Of a stretch of 15,338 nt of DNA, positions 7,633-15,233 are shown piece by piece. The DNA is from an uncultured Clostridia bacterium (GTDB lineage: Bacteria; Bacillota; Clostridia; TANB77; CAG-508). A program made the translations under genes and the position numbers. How positions within the stretch are numbered: the stretch's first letter is position 1; the number at the start of each line of letters is the position of its first letter. Under the pieces are notes generated by a model. That model ran no database searches. It was not told the origin of the DNA and was given only the letters and a program-made list of their open reading frames with translations. The stretch lies in assembly GCA_947589135.1 (NCBI GenBank), contig CANPZT010000022.1, positions 1 through 15,338 of the forward strand, read 5' to 3'.

Positions 7633-7670
7633 TAAAGAAATTGTAATATTTTTGTAAAGAAATTGTAATA
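7633..7670. repeat. 16-base direct repeat between the two operators
   Basis: TAAAGAAATTGTAATA occurs at 7633-7648 and again, identically, at 7655-7670. The start-to-start distance is 22 bases, about two helical turns. It could be a paired binding site for a second regulator or a local duplication; its AT-richness limits the weight of the match. Confidence 0.5.
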
Positions 7671-7731
7671 AACGACAGAAAGTTACAGACAAGCATATTT
7701 TCAAAATGGAAAAAAAAGTCTTTAGAAAATT

Positions 7732-7745
7732 GTTGCTTTTGCAAC
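7732..7745. promoter_or_regulatory. Candidate Crp/Fnr operator, right copy, at the nrdD activator position
   Basis: GTTGCTTTTGCAAC is the exact reverse complement of the left copy. Its centre (7738.5) is 28.5 bases before the TATAAT box at 7767, placing it about 41 bases upstream of the predicted start. That is the class II position of Crp/Fnr activators, and no good -35 box is present at normal spacing. Confidence 0.7.
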
Positions 7746-7761
7746 AGAAATACAAATTTCT
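7746..7761. repeat. Second inverted repeat in the nrdD promoter
   Basis: AGAAAT (7746-7751) and ATTTCT (7756-7761) form a perfect 6-bp inverted repeat with a 4-base centre. It fills the space between the right operator and the -10 box. A bound protein here would compete with polymerase. It has no G-C-rich core, so chance is a real possibility. Confidence 0.4.
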
Positions 7762-7766
7762 TAGTA

Positions 7767-7772
7767 TATAAT
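7767..7772 (+). promoter_or_regulatory. -10 box of the probable activator-dependent nrdD promoter
   Basis: A perfect TATAAT lies 37 bases before the nrdD start codon. The hexamer expected at -35 (7744-7749, ACAGAA) does not match consensus, which is usual where an activator bound near -41 substitutes for it. Confidence 0.6.
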
Positions 7773-7808
7773 AAAGCCATACAAAACAAAACAAGGGGGA
7801 AATGTAAA

Positions 7809-9935
7809 ATGAAAGTAATAAAAAGAGATGGAAGAGCTGTAGACTATGATAGGGAGAAAATAAGAGTTGCAATTGAAAAAGCAAATAAGGAAGTAAAACC
7901 AAAAGAAAGAGCAAATAAAGAAGATATTAAACAAATTATTTTATATATAGAAGAGTTAAATAAAAAAAGAATGCTTGTAGAAGATATTCAAGATATCATT
8001 GAAGAAAAATTAATGGAAATTGAAAAATATGAGTTAGCAAAAAAATATATTGTATATCGTTATACAAGAGCATTAGTTAGAAAACAAAATACAACAGATG
8101 AAACAATTTTAGGATTAATTAGAAATGAAAACAAAGAATTAGCAGAAGAAAACTCAAATAAAAATACTTTATTAGCATCTACACAAAGAGATTACATAGC
8201 AGGAGAAGTTTCAAGAGATTTAACAAAAAGATTGTTACTTCCAGAAAAAGTAGTAAAAGCAAATGAAGAAGGAGTTTTACATTTTCACGATGCAGATTAT
8301 TTTATTCAACCAATTTTCAATTGTTGCTTAATCAATATAGCTGATATGTTAGATAATGGAACAGTTATGAATGGAAAAATGATAGAAAGTCCAAAAAGTT
8401 TCCAAGTAGCATGTACTGTTACAACACAAATAATAGCAGCTGTTGCAAGTAATCAATATGGTGGACAATCAGTAGATATGATACATCTTGGAAAATATTT
8501 AAGAAAAAGTTATGACAAATTCAAAGCATCATTTGAAGAAAAATATGGTGATAAAGTACCAGCAGACATTATAGAAGAAATGGTACAAGATAGATTAAAA
8601 ACTGAACTAAAAGCAGGAGTTCAAACAATTCAATATCAAATAAATACATTAATGACAACAAATGGGCAATCACCTTTTGTAACTTTATTCTTACACTTAG
8701 AAGAAGGAGATCCATACATCAAAGAAAATGCGATGATTATAGAAGAAGTGTTAAGACAAAGATATGAAGGAATAAAAAATGAAGCAGGAGTATATGTAAC
8801 ACCAGCTTTCCCAAAATTAGTTTATGTTTTAGATGAATTTAATAGCTTAAAAGGTGGAAAATATGATTATTTAACAAAACTTGCAGTAAAATGTTCATCA
8901 AAAAGAATGTATCCAGATTACATTTCAGCAAAGAAAATGCGTGAAAACTATGAAGGAAATGTATTTAGCCCAATGGGATGCAGAAGTTTCTTATCACCAT
9001 GGAAAGATGAAAAAGGAAACTATAAATTTGAAGGAAGATTTAATCAAGGTGTAGTAAGTATTAACTTACCACAAATAGGAATTGTAGCAGATGGAGACGA
9101 AGAAAAATTCTGGAAAGAATTTGATGAAAGACTAGAACTATGTAAAGAAGCACTAATGTGCAGACACTATGCTTTACTTGGAACAAAATCAGACATAAGC
9201 CCAATTCACTGGCAATATGGAGCAATTTCTCGTCTAGAAAAAGGAGAAAAAATTGATAAATTACTATTTGGTGGATATTCAACAATATCATTAGGATATA
9301 TTGGATTATATGAAGTAACAAAATTAATGACAGGAGAATCACATACAACTGAAAAAGGACATGAATTTGCAGTCAGAGTAATGAAACATTTAAGAGAAAC
9401 AGTAAACAAATGGAAAAAAGAAACAAACATTGGATTTGCTTTATATGGAACACCAGCAGAAAGTTTATGCTATAAATTTGCAAGAATTGATAAAGAAAGA
9501 TTTGGAACAATTAAAGATATAACAGATAAAGGATATTACACAAACTCATACCATGTAGATGTAAGAGAAAAAATAGATGCATTTGAAAAACTATCATTTG
9601 AAAGCGAATTCCAAAAAATATCTTCAGGTGGTGCAATTTCTTACATAGAAATACCAAATATGAGCAAAAACATTGATGCATTAGAATCAGTAGTTAAATT
9701 CATTTATGATAATATCCAATACGCAGAATTTAATACAAAATCAGACTACTGCCATGAATGTGGATTTGATGGAGAAATTATTATAAATAAAGACAATGAA
9801 TGGGAATGTCCAAATTGTGGAAATAAAGATCATAGTAAATTAACAGTTGTAAGACGTACATGTGGTTATTTAGGAGAGAATTTCTGGAATGTTGGAAAAA
9901 CAAAAGAAATAAAACAAAGAGTAATGCATTTATAA
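7809..9935 (+). CDS. nrdD: Anaerobic (class III) ribonucleoside-triphosphate reductase
   Basis: NrdD reduces ribonucleoside triphosphates to dNTPs for DNA synthesis without oxygen, using a glycyl radical installed by the radical-SAM activase NrdG. The 708-residue protein starts with an ATP-cone allosteric domain (about 1-92, MKVIKRDGRAVDYDREKI to YRYTRALVRKQ). The catalytic barrel includes FHDADYFIQPIFNCC (ending C172, C173), and SPMGCRSF places a candidate active-site cysteine at C391. Near the C-terminus two CxxC pairs (C648/C651 and C667/C670) form the zinc site, and RTCGYLG puts the radical glycine at G686. Length and motif order match intact NrdD. The start is fixed by AAGGGGG at 7793-7799, 9 bases before the ATG. 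nrdG, usually adjacent, is not in this window. Two palindromes upstream point to control by the divergent Crp/Fnr protein. Confidence 0.97.
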   Translation: MKVIKRDGRAVDYDREKIRVAIEKANKEVKPKERANKEDIKQIILYIEELNKKRMLVEDIQDIIEEKLMEIEKYELAKKYIVYRYTRALVRKQNTTDETILGLIRNENKELAEENSNKNTLLASTQRDYIAGEVSRDLTKRLLLPEKVVKANEEGVLHFHDADYFIQPIFNCCLINIADMLDNGTVMNGKMIESPKSFQVACTVTTQIIAAVASNQYGGQSVDMIHLGKYLRKSYDKFKASFEEKYGDKVPADIIEEMVQDRLKTELKAGVQTIQYQINTLMTTNGQSPFVTLFLHLEEGDPYIKENAMIIEEVLRQRYEGIKNEAGVYVTPAFPKLVYVLDEFNSLKGGKYDYLTKLAVKCSSKRMYPDYISAKKMRENYEGNVFSPMGCRSFLSPWKDEKGNYKFEGRFNQGVVSINLPQIGIVADGDEEKFWKEFDERLELCKEALMCRHYALLGTKSDISPIHWQYGAISRLEKGEKIDKLLFGGYSTISLGYIGLYEVTKLMTGESHTTEKGHEFAVRVMKHLRETVNKWKKETNIGFALYGTPAESLCYKFARIDKERFGTIKDITDKGYYTNSYHVDVREKIDAFEKLSFESEFQKISSGGAISYIEIPNMSKNIDALESVVKFIYDNIQYAEFNTKSDYCHECGFDGEIIINKDNEWECPNCGNKDHSKLTVVRRTCGYLGENFWNVGKTKEIKQRVMHL

Positions 9936-9951
9936 AATTTCATAAAAAATA

Positions 9952-9975
9952 GCCTCTACATATAATTGTAGAGGC
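9952..9975. terminator. Bidirectional terminator between nrdD and gatD
   Basis: GCCTCTACA (9952-9960) pairs perfectly with TGTAGAGGC (9967-9975) around the 6-base loop TATAAT. On the minus strand a T-rich TATTTTTTATG follows; on the plus strand the tail is ATTATTTAT. It can serve both nrdD and the convergent murT-gatD operon. The stretch 9976-10098 shows no gene. Confidence 0.8.
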
Positions 9976-10098
9976 ATTATTTATGCTATAGAAATAATTA
10001 AAATATTTACTATTTGTTCCTAGAGAATAATATTTTTATATTTTTTCGTTATCCCCATTCTAAAAATTCTAACAAAAGTTTTATTTAATAAATTAACA

Positions 10099-10845
10099 CT
10101 ATGAAACATTTAGAAATCGATATAATAATTGTTCTCTACACTGATTTTCAAAAGTATCATCTAAATCTTCTAAAGTAATGTTTTCATCATATTTTCTATC
10201 TAAACAATATTTAATAATAAAATCAGTAAGTTCAGGATTTTTAGAAAGAAGAGGACCATGTAAATAAGTAGCAATTACATTATTCAAAAAGAAACCTTCA
10301 TCAAGTGCACCAAATTGATTTCCATTACCAAATAAAACATTGCCAAAGGGAGAAGATACCCCATAAGTTTGACCACCATGATTTTCGAAACCAATAATTT
10401 TTGTTGGATTTCCATTTAAATTAGCTTCTATTACAATATTTCCAATACATCTTTTTTTCCTATCTTCTATTGCTTCTGTATAGTAATCAAAGATTTCTAA
10501 TCCAGGAATTATATTTCCTTCAACACCTTTATAATATTTTCCAAACAATTGATAAGCACCGCAAATTAATAAGAAAAATACGCCATCATCAATTGCTTTT
10601 TTTATATTATCTTTATGTTTTAATAAATCTTGAGATAAAATTCCTTGTTCTTGATCAGCGCCTCCACCTGCGAAAACTAAATCATATTTTGTAAAGTCAG
10701 GAGCAATATCTCCGATAGAATATGAATCAATAATAGCTTTGATTCCTCTTTGTTCTAAACGATAACGAAGTACTTGTATATTACCAAAGTCTCCATACAA
10801 TTCTAATATATCAGGATATAGATATAAGATTTTTAATTCTTTCAT
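10099..10845 (-). CDS. gatD: Lipid II isoglutaminyl synthase, glutaminase subunit GatD
   Basis: GatD releases ammonia from glutamine and passes it to MurT, which amidates the D-glutamate of lipid II to D-isoglutamine. The 248-residue protein is a class I (CobQ/CobB-like) amidotransferase. The nucleophile is C95 in LLICGAYQLFG, with a glycine-rich FAGGGADQEQG (58-68) before it. GFENHGGQTYG (152-162) follows, and the catalytic histidine is H196 in TYLHGPLLSKNPEL. It lacks the N-terminal synthetase domain of cobyric acid synthase, as true GatD does. AAAAGGAG (10859-10852), 6 bases before the ATG, overlaps the stop codon of murT, so the two subunits are probably translationally coupled and made in equal amounts. 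A cobalamin role is unlikely given the murT partner. Confidence 0.93.
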   Translation of the reverse strand: MKELKILYLYPDILELYGDFGNIQVLRYRLEQRGIKAIIDSYSIGDIAPDFTKYDLVFAGGGADQEQGILSQDLLKHKDNIKKAIDDGVFFLLICGAYQLFGKYYKGVEGNIIPGLEIFDYYTEAIEDRKKRCIGNIVIEANLNGNPTKIIGFENHGGQTYGVSSPFGNVLFGNGNQFGALDEGFFLNNVIATYLHGPLLSKNPELTDFIIKYCLDRKYDENITLEDLDDTFENQCREQLLYRFLNVS

Positions 10846-10857
10846 AAATAACTCCTT

Positions 10858-12177
10858 TTATTGATTAAAATTCAAAATTTCTTTTCTTGTTGGTTGAAGA
10901 GAAGTATAATTTGCAATTACATATTTTTTTGTGTCTGTTTTATATAAATTTTTTACAGCATCAGATAGGTCTAAATAAGGTTCTATTTTTTTAGGTGAAA
11001 AGCCAGATGTTTTTATTCTAATTGCTATATCATAAGCTCTTGTACCAGATGTTATAATTCTAGTTACATTATTAAGGGTATCAAAATTAATATCCCATAT
11101 CCATGAAACATCAAATCCATCTGCGATATTGTCATTTAAAACAAATAATAATTCTTTTTCACTATCATCTTCATTTAAAATTCGGAGACTAACATTTGCA
11201 CCTGTTGGATTTTTTGCTAAATTGATAATTGTTGGGATATTATTAATTTCAAGTTCTTCTAATCTTCCATTGTTTAGCACAAATTCAGATAGGGCTTGTC
11301 TTACTATTTCTTTATCTATGTTGTATAAACTTGCACAAGTAATAACAGCTACAAAGTTGTAAATATTATATATACTATTAAATCTTATCTGATATGTAAT
11401 ATCATCAATATTAAAGCATCTGTTTTTTAAATCTACATTAGTTGCAAATTTATATATTTCATTATCACCATATCCACAATTTGGACATTTAAACTTTCCG
11501 ATATGAGAATATTGATAATATTCATATTCAATACGAGTATTACAGAATGGACAGAACTTTCCTTCACCAGCTTCTTTAATGTCTTTTGTTGCATAATCAT
11601 ATTGGTCAACACTAAAATAATAAACATTATTATTTTCAGAATTTGCCATTCCAAGTCTTGCAACATTTGGGTCATCTGCATTTAATATTAGGTTTCCAGT
11701 GTAATTCTTTAAAAATTCATTAATTTTTAAGATTAGAGATTCTACTTCACCATTTCTATCTAATTGATCACGGAAGAAATTAAGAATTACTAAAGTATCC
11801 AATTTTAAATCTTTAAATATAATTGGAATATATCCTTCATCAACTTCAAAAACACAATAATCAGCTTTGATTTTTCCAGTTAAACTGCAAGATTTTAAAA
11901 GAGTAGAAAGAATTCCTGTTTCCATATTATTTCCTTCTATATTACTAATTACTTTTTTATCAGCAGTTTTAAAAACATAGCCAATGGCATTATTTGTCAT
12001 TGTTTTTCCATTTGTGGCTGTAACTGCTATAATAGGACAATCAATTTTGAAATAATGAAAGATATTTGAATTCCAATCATAAGCAAGTTTTCCTAAAAAG
12101 TTACCACCATTTTTTCCAGCTATTTTTAATATTATATATAAAATTTTTGTTATTAATATAATAAAAAAGTTTTTCAT
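10858..12177 (-). CDS. murT: Lipid II isoglutaminyl synthase, Mur-ligase-like subunit MurT
   Basis: MurT binds lipid II and ATP and, with GatD, converts D-Glu of the stem peptide to D-isoglutamine, which is needed for efficient cross-linking and alters lysozyme and antibiotic sensitivity. In the 439-residue form it has a hydrophobic N-terminus (residues 4-20), the Mur ligase P-loop VTATNGKT (52-59), a central domain with NFFRDQLDRNGEVE (133-146) and a four-cysteine zinc ribbon typical of MurT (C209, C212, C231, C234). NNGRLEEL (302-309) and the C-terminal DUF1727 region with NPTGAN (323-328) and DVSWIWD (356-362) follow. The frame stays open upstream to a GTG at 12204, but the ATG at 12177 preceded by GGAAAGGA and followed by MKNFF fits other MurT starts better. 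It is first in the operon, 12 bases before gatD. Confidence 0.93.
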   Translation of the reverse strand: MKNFFIILITKILYIILKIAGKNGGNFLGKLAYDWNSNIFHYFKIDCPIIAVTATNGKTMTNNAIGYVFKTADKKVISNIEGNNMETGILSTLLKSCSLTGKIKADYCVFEVDEGYIPIIFKDLKLDTLVILNFFRDQLDRNGEVESLILKINEFLKNYTGNLILNADDPNVARLGMANSENNNVYYFSVDQYDYATKDIKEAGEGKFCPFCNTRIEYEYYQYSHIGKFKCPNCGYGDNEIYKFATNVDLKNRCFNIDDITYQIRFNSIYNIYNFVAVITCASLYNIDKEIVRQALSEFVLNNGRLEELEINNIPTIINLAKNPTGANVSLRILNEDDSEKELLFVLNDNIADGFDVSWIWDINFDTLNNVTRIITSGTRAYDIAIRIKTSGFSPKKIEPYLDLSDAVKNLYKTDTKKYVIANYTSLQPTRKEILNFNQ

Positions 12178-12266
12178 AATTAAAATTATTCCTTTCCAAA
12201 ACACAAAACGCTATTAATAATTTTCAAAGTTTTAGATATTATTTAAACTTTTTATAATTTTGGTTT

Positions 12267-12296
12267 ATTATATCATATTAAAATAATATAAAACAA
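12267..12296 (-). promoter_or_regulatory. Extended -10 promoter of murT-gatD
   Basis: On the minus strand TTGTTT (12296-12291), 18 bases and TATAAT (12272-12267) are present, with the extended -10 element TGA directly before the -10 box (12275-12273). The predicted leader is about 80 bases and contains a weak 7-bp inverted repeat (AAAGTTT 12226-12232, AAACTTT 12245-12251). No riboswitch is recognised in it. Confidence 0.65.
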
Positions 12297-12343
12297 CAAT
12301 TTATTATTTAAGTTTTAATTTTTTTGTTAATATTTAGCATGTA

Positions 12344-12383
12344 AAAACTACCTTACAGCCTATTATAGCTATAAGGTAGTTTT
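12344..12383 (-). terminator. Terminator of the ClpX-like gene
   Basis: AAAACTACCTTA (12344-12355) pairs perfectly with TAAGGTAGTTTT (12372-12383); inside, after one mismatch, AGC (12357-12359) pairs with GCT (12368-12370). On the minus strand the hairpin ends in TTTTT. It lies about 20 bases after the stop codon of the ClpX-like gene. Confidence 0.8.
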
Positions 12384-12401
12384 CAAGTTAACTATGACAA
12401 C

Positions 12402-13556
12402 TTAAGACAATTTGTATTTTGTATTGTCGTGCACAATATCTAAATATAAAGTGCATTTTTGGTACTTGTTAGGATTTGCGAGAATATCATACATAATATT
12501 CTCAAAAATAAAGTTTACAGTGTTACTAAGTTCTCTTGCTCCTGTGTCAAGAGCAAGAGACTCTTCAGCAATACGTTCAAATAGTTTTTTGTTATAAGAT
12601 AATGATATGCCCATTTTTCCTAGTTCAGAACGATACCTTTTAAAAATAGATAATTGTGACTTTGTTAATATTAATGACAAATCTTCTTTAGTAAGTTTTT
12701 TCATTTCTATTATTGTATCAATTCTACCAACGAATTCTTCTGGCATACCATAGGCAACCAAGTCCTGCTTCAGAAATCTAGATTTTTGCTTTTCTTCCGT
12801 TGAAATATTCTGTGCTTGGAACCCAAGTGGATTACTATTTAACCTTTTATCTCTGATTTTGTCTAATCCTGAAAAAGCGCCTAAGAAAATTATAATAATA
12901 TTCTTAGTATCAAAATCAATTGTATCGTCAGAAAACTCATCTATAGAAACTTTTATTTTTGTTCCTTCAATGATTTTGAGTAAGCTTTTAAGGACCTCTG
13001 TACCAGAGACATCATGTTCTTCATGACCAGCCTTTTTGTCAATTTCATCAATTACTATGATGCCATTTTGTGCTTTTTCTACATCATTATCTGCATTATC
13101 AAGTAGATTATAAATCATGTCAGTTACATCGTTTCCATAATAACCTTCTTGAGTATATTTTGTAGCATCTTCAATGGTATAAGGAATGTGTAACTGTTTA
13201 GCAATTTGTTTGATTGTTTCTGTTTTACCTGTACCGCTATTTCCAATAATCAAAACATTTGATTTTATTGTTTTGAAATTAATTGCTCTGTATATAGCGG
13301 TAATAATTTGTCTTACCTGTTTATCTTGCCCAATAATACACTGTAACACACTTTTTTCAACATTTTTGATGTCTGGAAGATTTATGCCTTTAGTAGTGTT
13401 TTTAATTTTTTTAGGTCCTTCTGATTCAGAACCATATTGATTTTTTGTGCTAGAATTTGTTTTAGGTTTTGCATATTTAACACTTACTGTTGTATTTTTG
13501 TTCTGAGTTTCATCTACACTGCAAATTTTCCGTCCTCTCATATACATTTTTGTCAT
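12402..13556 (-). CDS. ClpX-like AAA+ unfoldase lacking the zinc-binding domain
   Basis: The AAA+ core is clearly ClpX-type: IIGQ (74-77), Walker A GNSGTGKT (105-112), pore-1 loop GYYG (138-141, GYVG in ClpX), KAQNGIIVIDEIDK (161-174) with Walker B, DVSG and LLKIIEGT (192-199), GAFSGLDKI (226-234), arginine finger in GMPEEFVGR (270-278) and sensor 2 GAR (339-341). NPLGFQAQ (242-249) aligns with the ClpX IGF loop that docks on ClpP, and LGF fits the docking tripeptide. Three things are odd. There is no N-terminal Cys4 zinc domain, only a basic Ser/Thr/Asn/Lys-rich stretch of about 60 residues. The RKH substrate loop is replaced by an acidic segment (SIDEFSDDTIDFDT, 204-217). At 384 residues it is short. 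It is probably a second ClpX-like protein with its own substrates rather than the housekeeping ClpX. AAGGAGG lies 7 bases before the ATG; one 60-base stretch counts 33% G+C. Confidence 0.85.
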   Translation of the reverse strand: MTKMYMRGRKICSVDETQNKNTTVSVKYAKPKTNSSTKNQYGSESEGPKKIKNTTKGINLPDIKNVEKSVLQCIIGQDKQVRQIITAIYRAINFKTIKSNVLIIGNSGTGKTETIKQIAKQLHIPYTIEDATKYTQEGYYGNDVTDMIYNLLDNADNDVEKAQNGIIVIDEIDKKAGHEEHDVSGTEVLKSLLKIIEGTKIKVSIDEFSDDTIDFDTKNIIIIFLGAFSGLDKIRDKRLNSNPLGFQAQNISTEEKQKSRFLKQDLVAYGMPEEFVGRIDTIIEMKKLTKEDLSLILTKSQLSIFKRYRSELGKMGISLSYNKKLFERIAEESLALDTGARELSNTVNFIFENIMYDILANPNKYQKCTLYLDIVHDNTKYKLS

Positions 13557-13600
13557 AATTATACCTCCTTTTTGTATTTTACAAGATACATGGAACTATT

Positions 13601-13629
13601 ATTTAAAGATTGTAGACATTAACTTTCAA
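13601..13629 (-). promoter_or_regulatory. Weak candidate promoter of the ClpX-like gene
   Basis: On the minus strand TTGAAA (13629-13624), 17 bases and TTAAAT (13606-13601) give the best-placed match, about 45 bases before the start codon. The -10 matches consensus in only four positions. A perfect TATAAT further out (13729-13724) lacks a -35 partner. Confidence 0.3.
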
Positions 13630-13812
13630 CTTTTAATAAATAATTCCTTTTACATTAAATTAATTTATTCAATGTTAAAAACACATTGTGTAATAAGTTT
13701 ACCACTTTGTTTTATTTATGTCAATTATATGATGAAATTTTTAGAAATACAGAGAATATAGAAATAATTACAGCAAAAGTAAGTTAAAATTTAACAAAAT
13801 TTTCAAAAAATA

Positions 13813-13841
13813 TTGCATAATTTTAACAATAATAGTATAAT
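13813..13841 (+). promoter_or_regulatory. Sigma-A promoter of the glycosyltransferase gene
   Basis: TTGCAT (13813-13818), 17 bases and a perfect TATAAT (13836-13841) predict a start near 13848 and a leader of about 50 bases. The same pair of boxes with the same spacing recurs at 15181-15209 after the gene. Confidence 0.7.
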
Positions 13842-13897
13842 AAAAAAGGTAGCATAATAATATTAAACAAAGATATTATTTAAAGAGAGGTAAAAAA

Positions 13898-15163
13898 ATG
13901 GATTATTTATATATAATAAGAGAAGCATTAGTTTGGACAGTAACAATATTTTGGTTATACCAAATAATGGTAAGTTTATGCTCACTAGTAAAAATAAAAG
14001 ACAAACCACTACAAGTAAAAAAAGACCATAGATTTATGGCAATTATACCAGCACATAACGAAGAAGCAGTAGTTGGAAACTTAGTAGAAAGTTTAAAAAA
14101 ACAAAATTATAACAAAGAATTATATGATATATATGTAATTGCAGACAATTGTACAGATAACACAGCAAAAGTTGCAAAAGGAGCAGGAGCAATTGTCTAT
14201 GAAAGATTTGATGAAACAAAGAAAACAAAAGGATATGCATTAAATTGGTTTTTACAACAAAAAATAGAAGAAAATGCAGATTATGATGCATTTTTCGTAT
14301 TTGATGCAGATAACATAGTAGACAAAGATTTTATAAAAAATATGAATAAAAAATTATGCCAAGGAGAAGATGTAGTTCAAGGATATAGAGACATCAAAAA
14401 TCCAACAGACAGCTGGATAACAGCAGGATATGCAATCTTTTATTGGACAATGCATAGATTTTATCACTTAGCAAGATATAATTTAGGACTATCACCATTA
14501 TTAAATGGAACAGGATTTATGGTAAGATTTGATGTAGTAAAACCACAAGGATGGGACACAGTTACATTAACAGAAGATATTGAATTTTCGTTAAAAAGAA
14601 TTATAAAAGGAAAAAGACTAGGATGGGCAACAGATGCAATCTGTTATGACGAACAACCAGTAGGATTTAGCCAAAGCTGGTCACAAAGAAGCAGATGGAC
14701 AGTAGGACATATGCAATGTATTAAAGAATATACAAAACAATTAGCAGTTGCAGCAAAAGAAAATAAAACAATGATGAATTTTGATGGTTTCTTATATATT
14801 ATAGGAAGTATTCCAATGTTTATACTAACATTAATATTATTAGGAACAAACTTCTTAATGTATGCAGCAGATGGTATGACAGAAGCAGAATTAGTTATGA
14901 ACATTTTAAGATATTTAGTGCCAACATTTTTACTACCAATAGGAACAGCTGTTATTGTAATGTTATTAGATAGAAGACCAATCAAACCAATGCTTAAAGG
15001 ATTAATGTGTTATCCATTATTTATGGGATCATGGCTATTAATTAACTTTAAATGCTTATTTAAAAGAGAAACAACATGGGAAAAAATTAATCATGTTAGA
15101 AATATCAAAATTGGAGATGTAGACGAAGAACCTGAAACAGTTAAAATAGCAGAAAAAGTATAA
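13898..15163 (+). CDS. Membrane-bound family 2 glycosyltransferase
   Basis: A processive-type GT2 enzyme of the BcsA/IcaA/hyaluronan synthase fold, using an activated sugar to build a glycan at the membrane. In 421 residues it has an N-terminal membrane segment (about 8-30), the nucleotide-binding start MAIIPAHNEE (47-56) with ADNCTDNT (82-89), and the metal-binding FDADN (135-139). TEDIEF (225-230) carries the catalytic acidic residue, and QRSRW (263-267) is the motif that holds the acceptor or the growing chain. Hydrophobic segments follow at about 298-320, 337-357 and 364-385, with a charged cytoplasmic tail. AAAGAGAGG lies 7 bases before the ATG. The cyclic-di-GMP-binding PilZ domain of BcsA is absent. 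Neither the sugar nor the product can be told from the sequence, and no export or modification genes sit nearby. Confidence 0.88.
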   Translation: MDYLYIIREALVWTVTIFWLYQIMVSLCSLVKIKDKPLQVKKDHRFMAIIPAHNEEAVVGNLVESLKKQNYNKELYDIYVIADNCTDNTAKVAKGAGAIVYERFDETKKTKGYALNWFLQQKIEENADYDAFFVFDADNIVDKDFIKNMNKKLCQGEDVVQGYRDIKNPTDSWITAGYAIFYWTMHRFYHLARYNLGLSPLLNGTGFMVRFDVVKPQGWDTVTLTEDIEFSLKRIIKGKRLGWATDAICYDEQPVGFSQSWSQRSRWTVGHMQCIKEYTKQLAVAAKENKTMMNFDGFLYIIGSIPMFILTLILLGTNFLMYAADGMTEAELVMNILRYLVPTFLLPIGTAVIVMLLDRRPIKPMLKGLMCYPLFMGSWLLINFKCLFKRETTWEKINHVRNIKIGDVDEEPETVKIAEKV

Positions 15164-15180
15164 AAAAAATCAAAAAAAGC

Positions 15181-15209
15181 TTGCATTTATTCCAAAAATT
15201 GGTTATAAT
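15181..15209 (+). promoter_or_regulatory. Promoter just after the glycosyltransferase gene
   Basis: TTGCAT (15181-15186), 17 bases and TATAAT (15204-15209) form a near-ideal promoter with a predicted start near 15216. It fires towards the right edge, through three hairpins. Either a short RNA or a gene outside the window is expressed from it. Confidence 0.6.
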
Positions 15210-15233
15210 ATTAAAGAACATAAAAGTAATACA

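Larger units (their letters stand above)
7500..7808. other. Divergent control region between the Crp/Fnr gene and nrdD
   Basis: These 309 bases hold no convincing gene. They contain a promoter for the regulator gene, two mirrored 14-base operators (7566-7579 and 7732-7745), a 16-base direct repeat (7633-7648 and 7655-7670), a further inverted repeat (7746-7761) and the nrdD -10 box. Each is listed separately. Confidence 0.8.
13557..13897. other. Divergent intergenic region between the ClpX-like gene and the glycosyltransferase
   Basis: These 341 bases carry the promoter of the glycosyltransferase gene at the right end and, at best, a weak promoter for the ClpX-like gene at the left end. A short palindrome, ACACATTGTGT (13681-13691), lies between them and could be an operator. 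No convincing gene or RNA structure is seen. Confidence 0.6.

Noticed and set aside
7500..7808. NrdR box before nrdD
   Set aside because: I looked for the ACACnATATATnGTGT-like pair of sites expected for NrdR and found none; the palindromes present have a GTTGC core.
12178..12204. GTG start nine codons upstream for murT
   Set aside because: It would place the purine-rich GGAAAGGA inside the coding sequence; the ATG at 12177 follows that site and gives the usual MurT N-terminus.
13437..13622. Small plus-strand open frame overlapping the start of the ClpX-like gene
   Set aside because: It lies mostly antisense to a clearly supported gene, has no ribosome binding site, and its cysteine/phenylalanine-rich translation is typical of a complementary-strand shadow.
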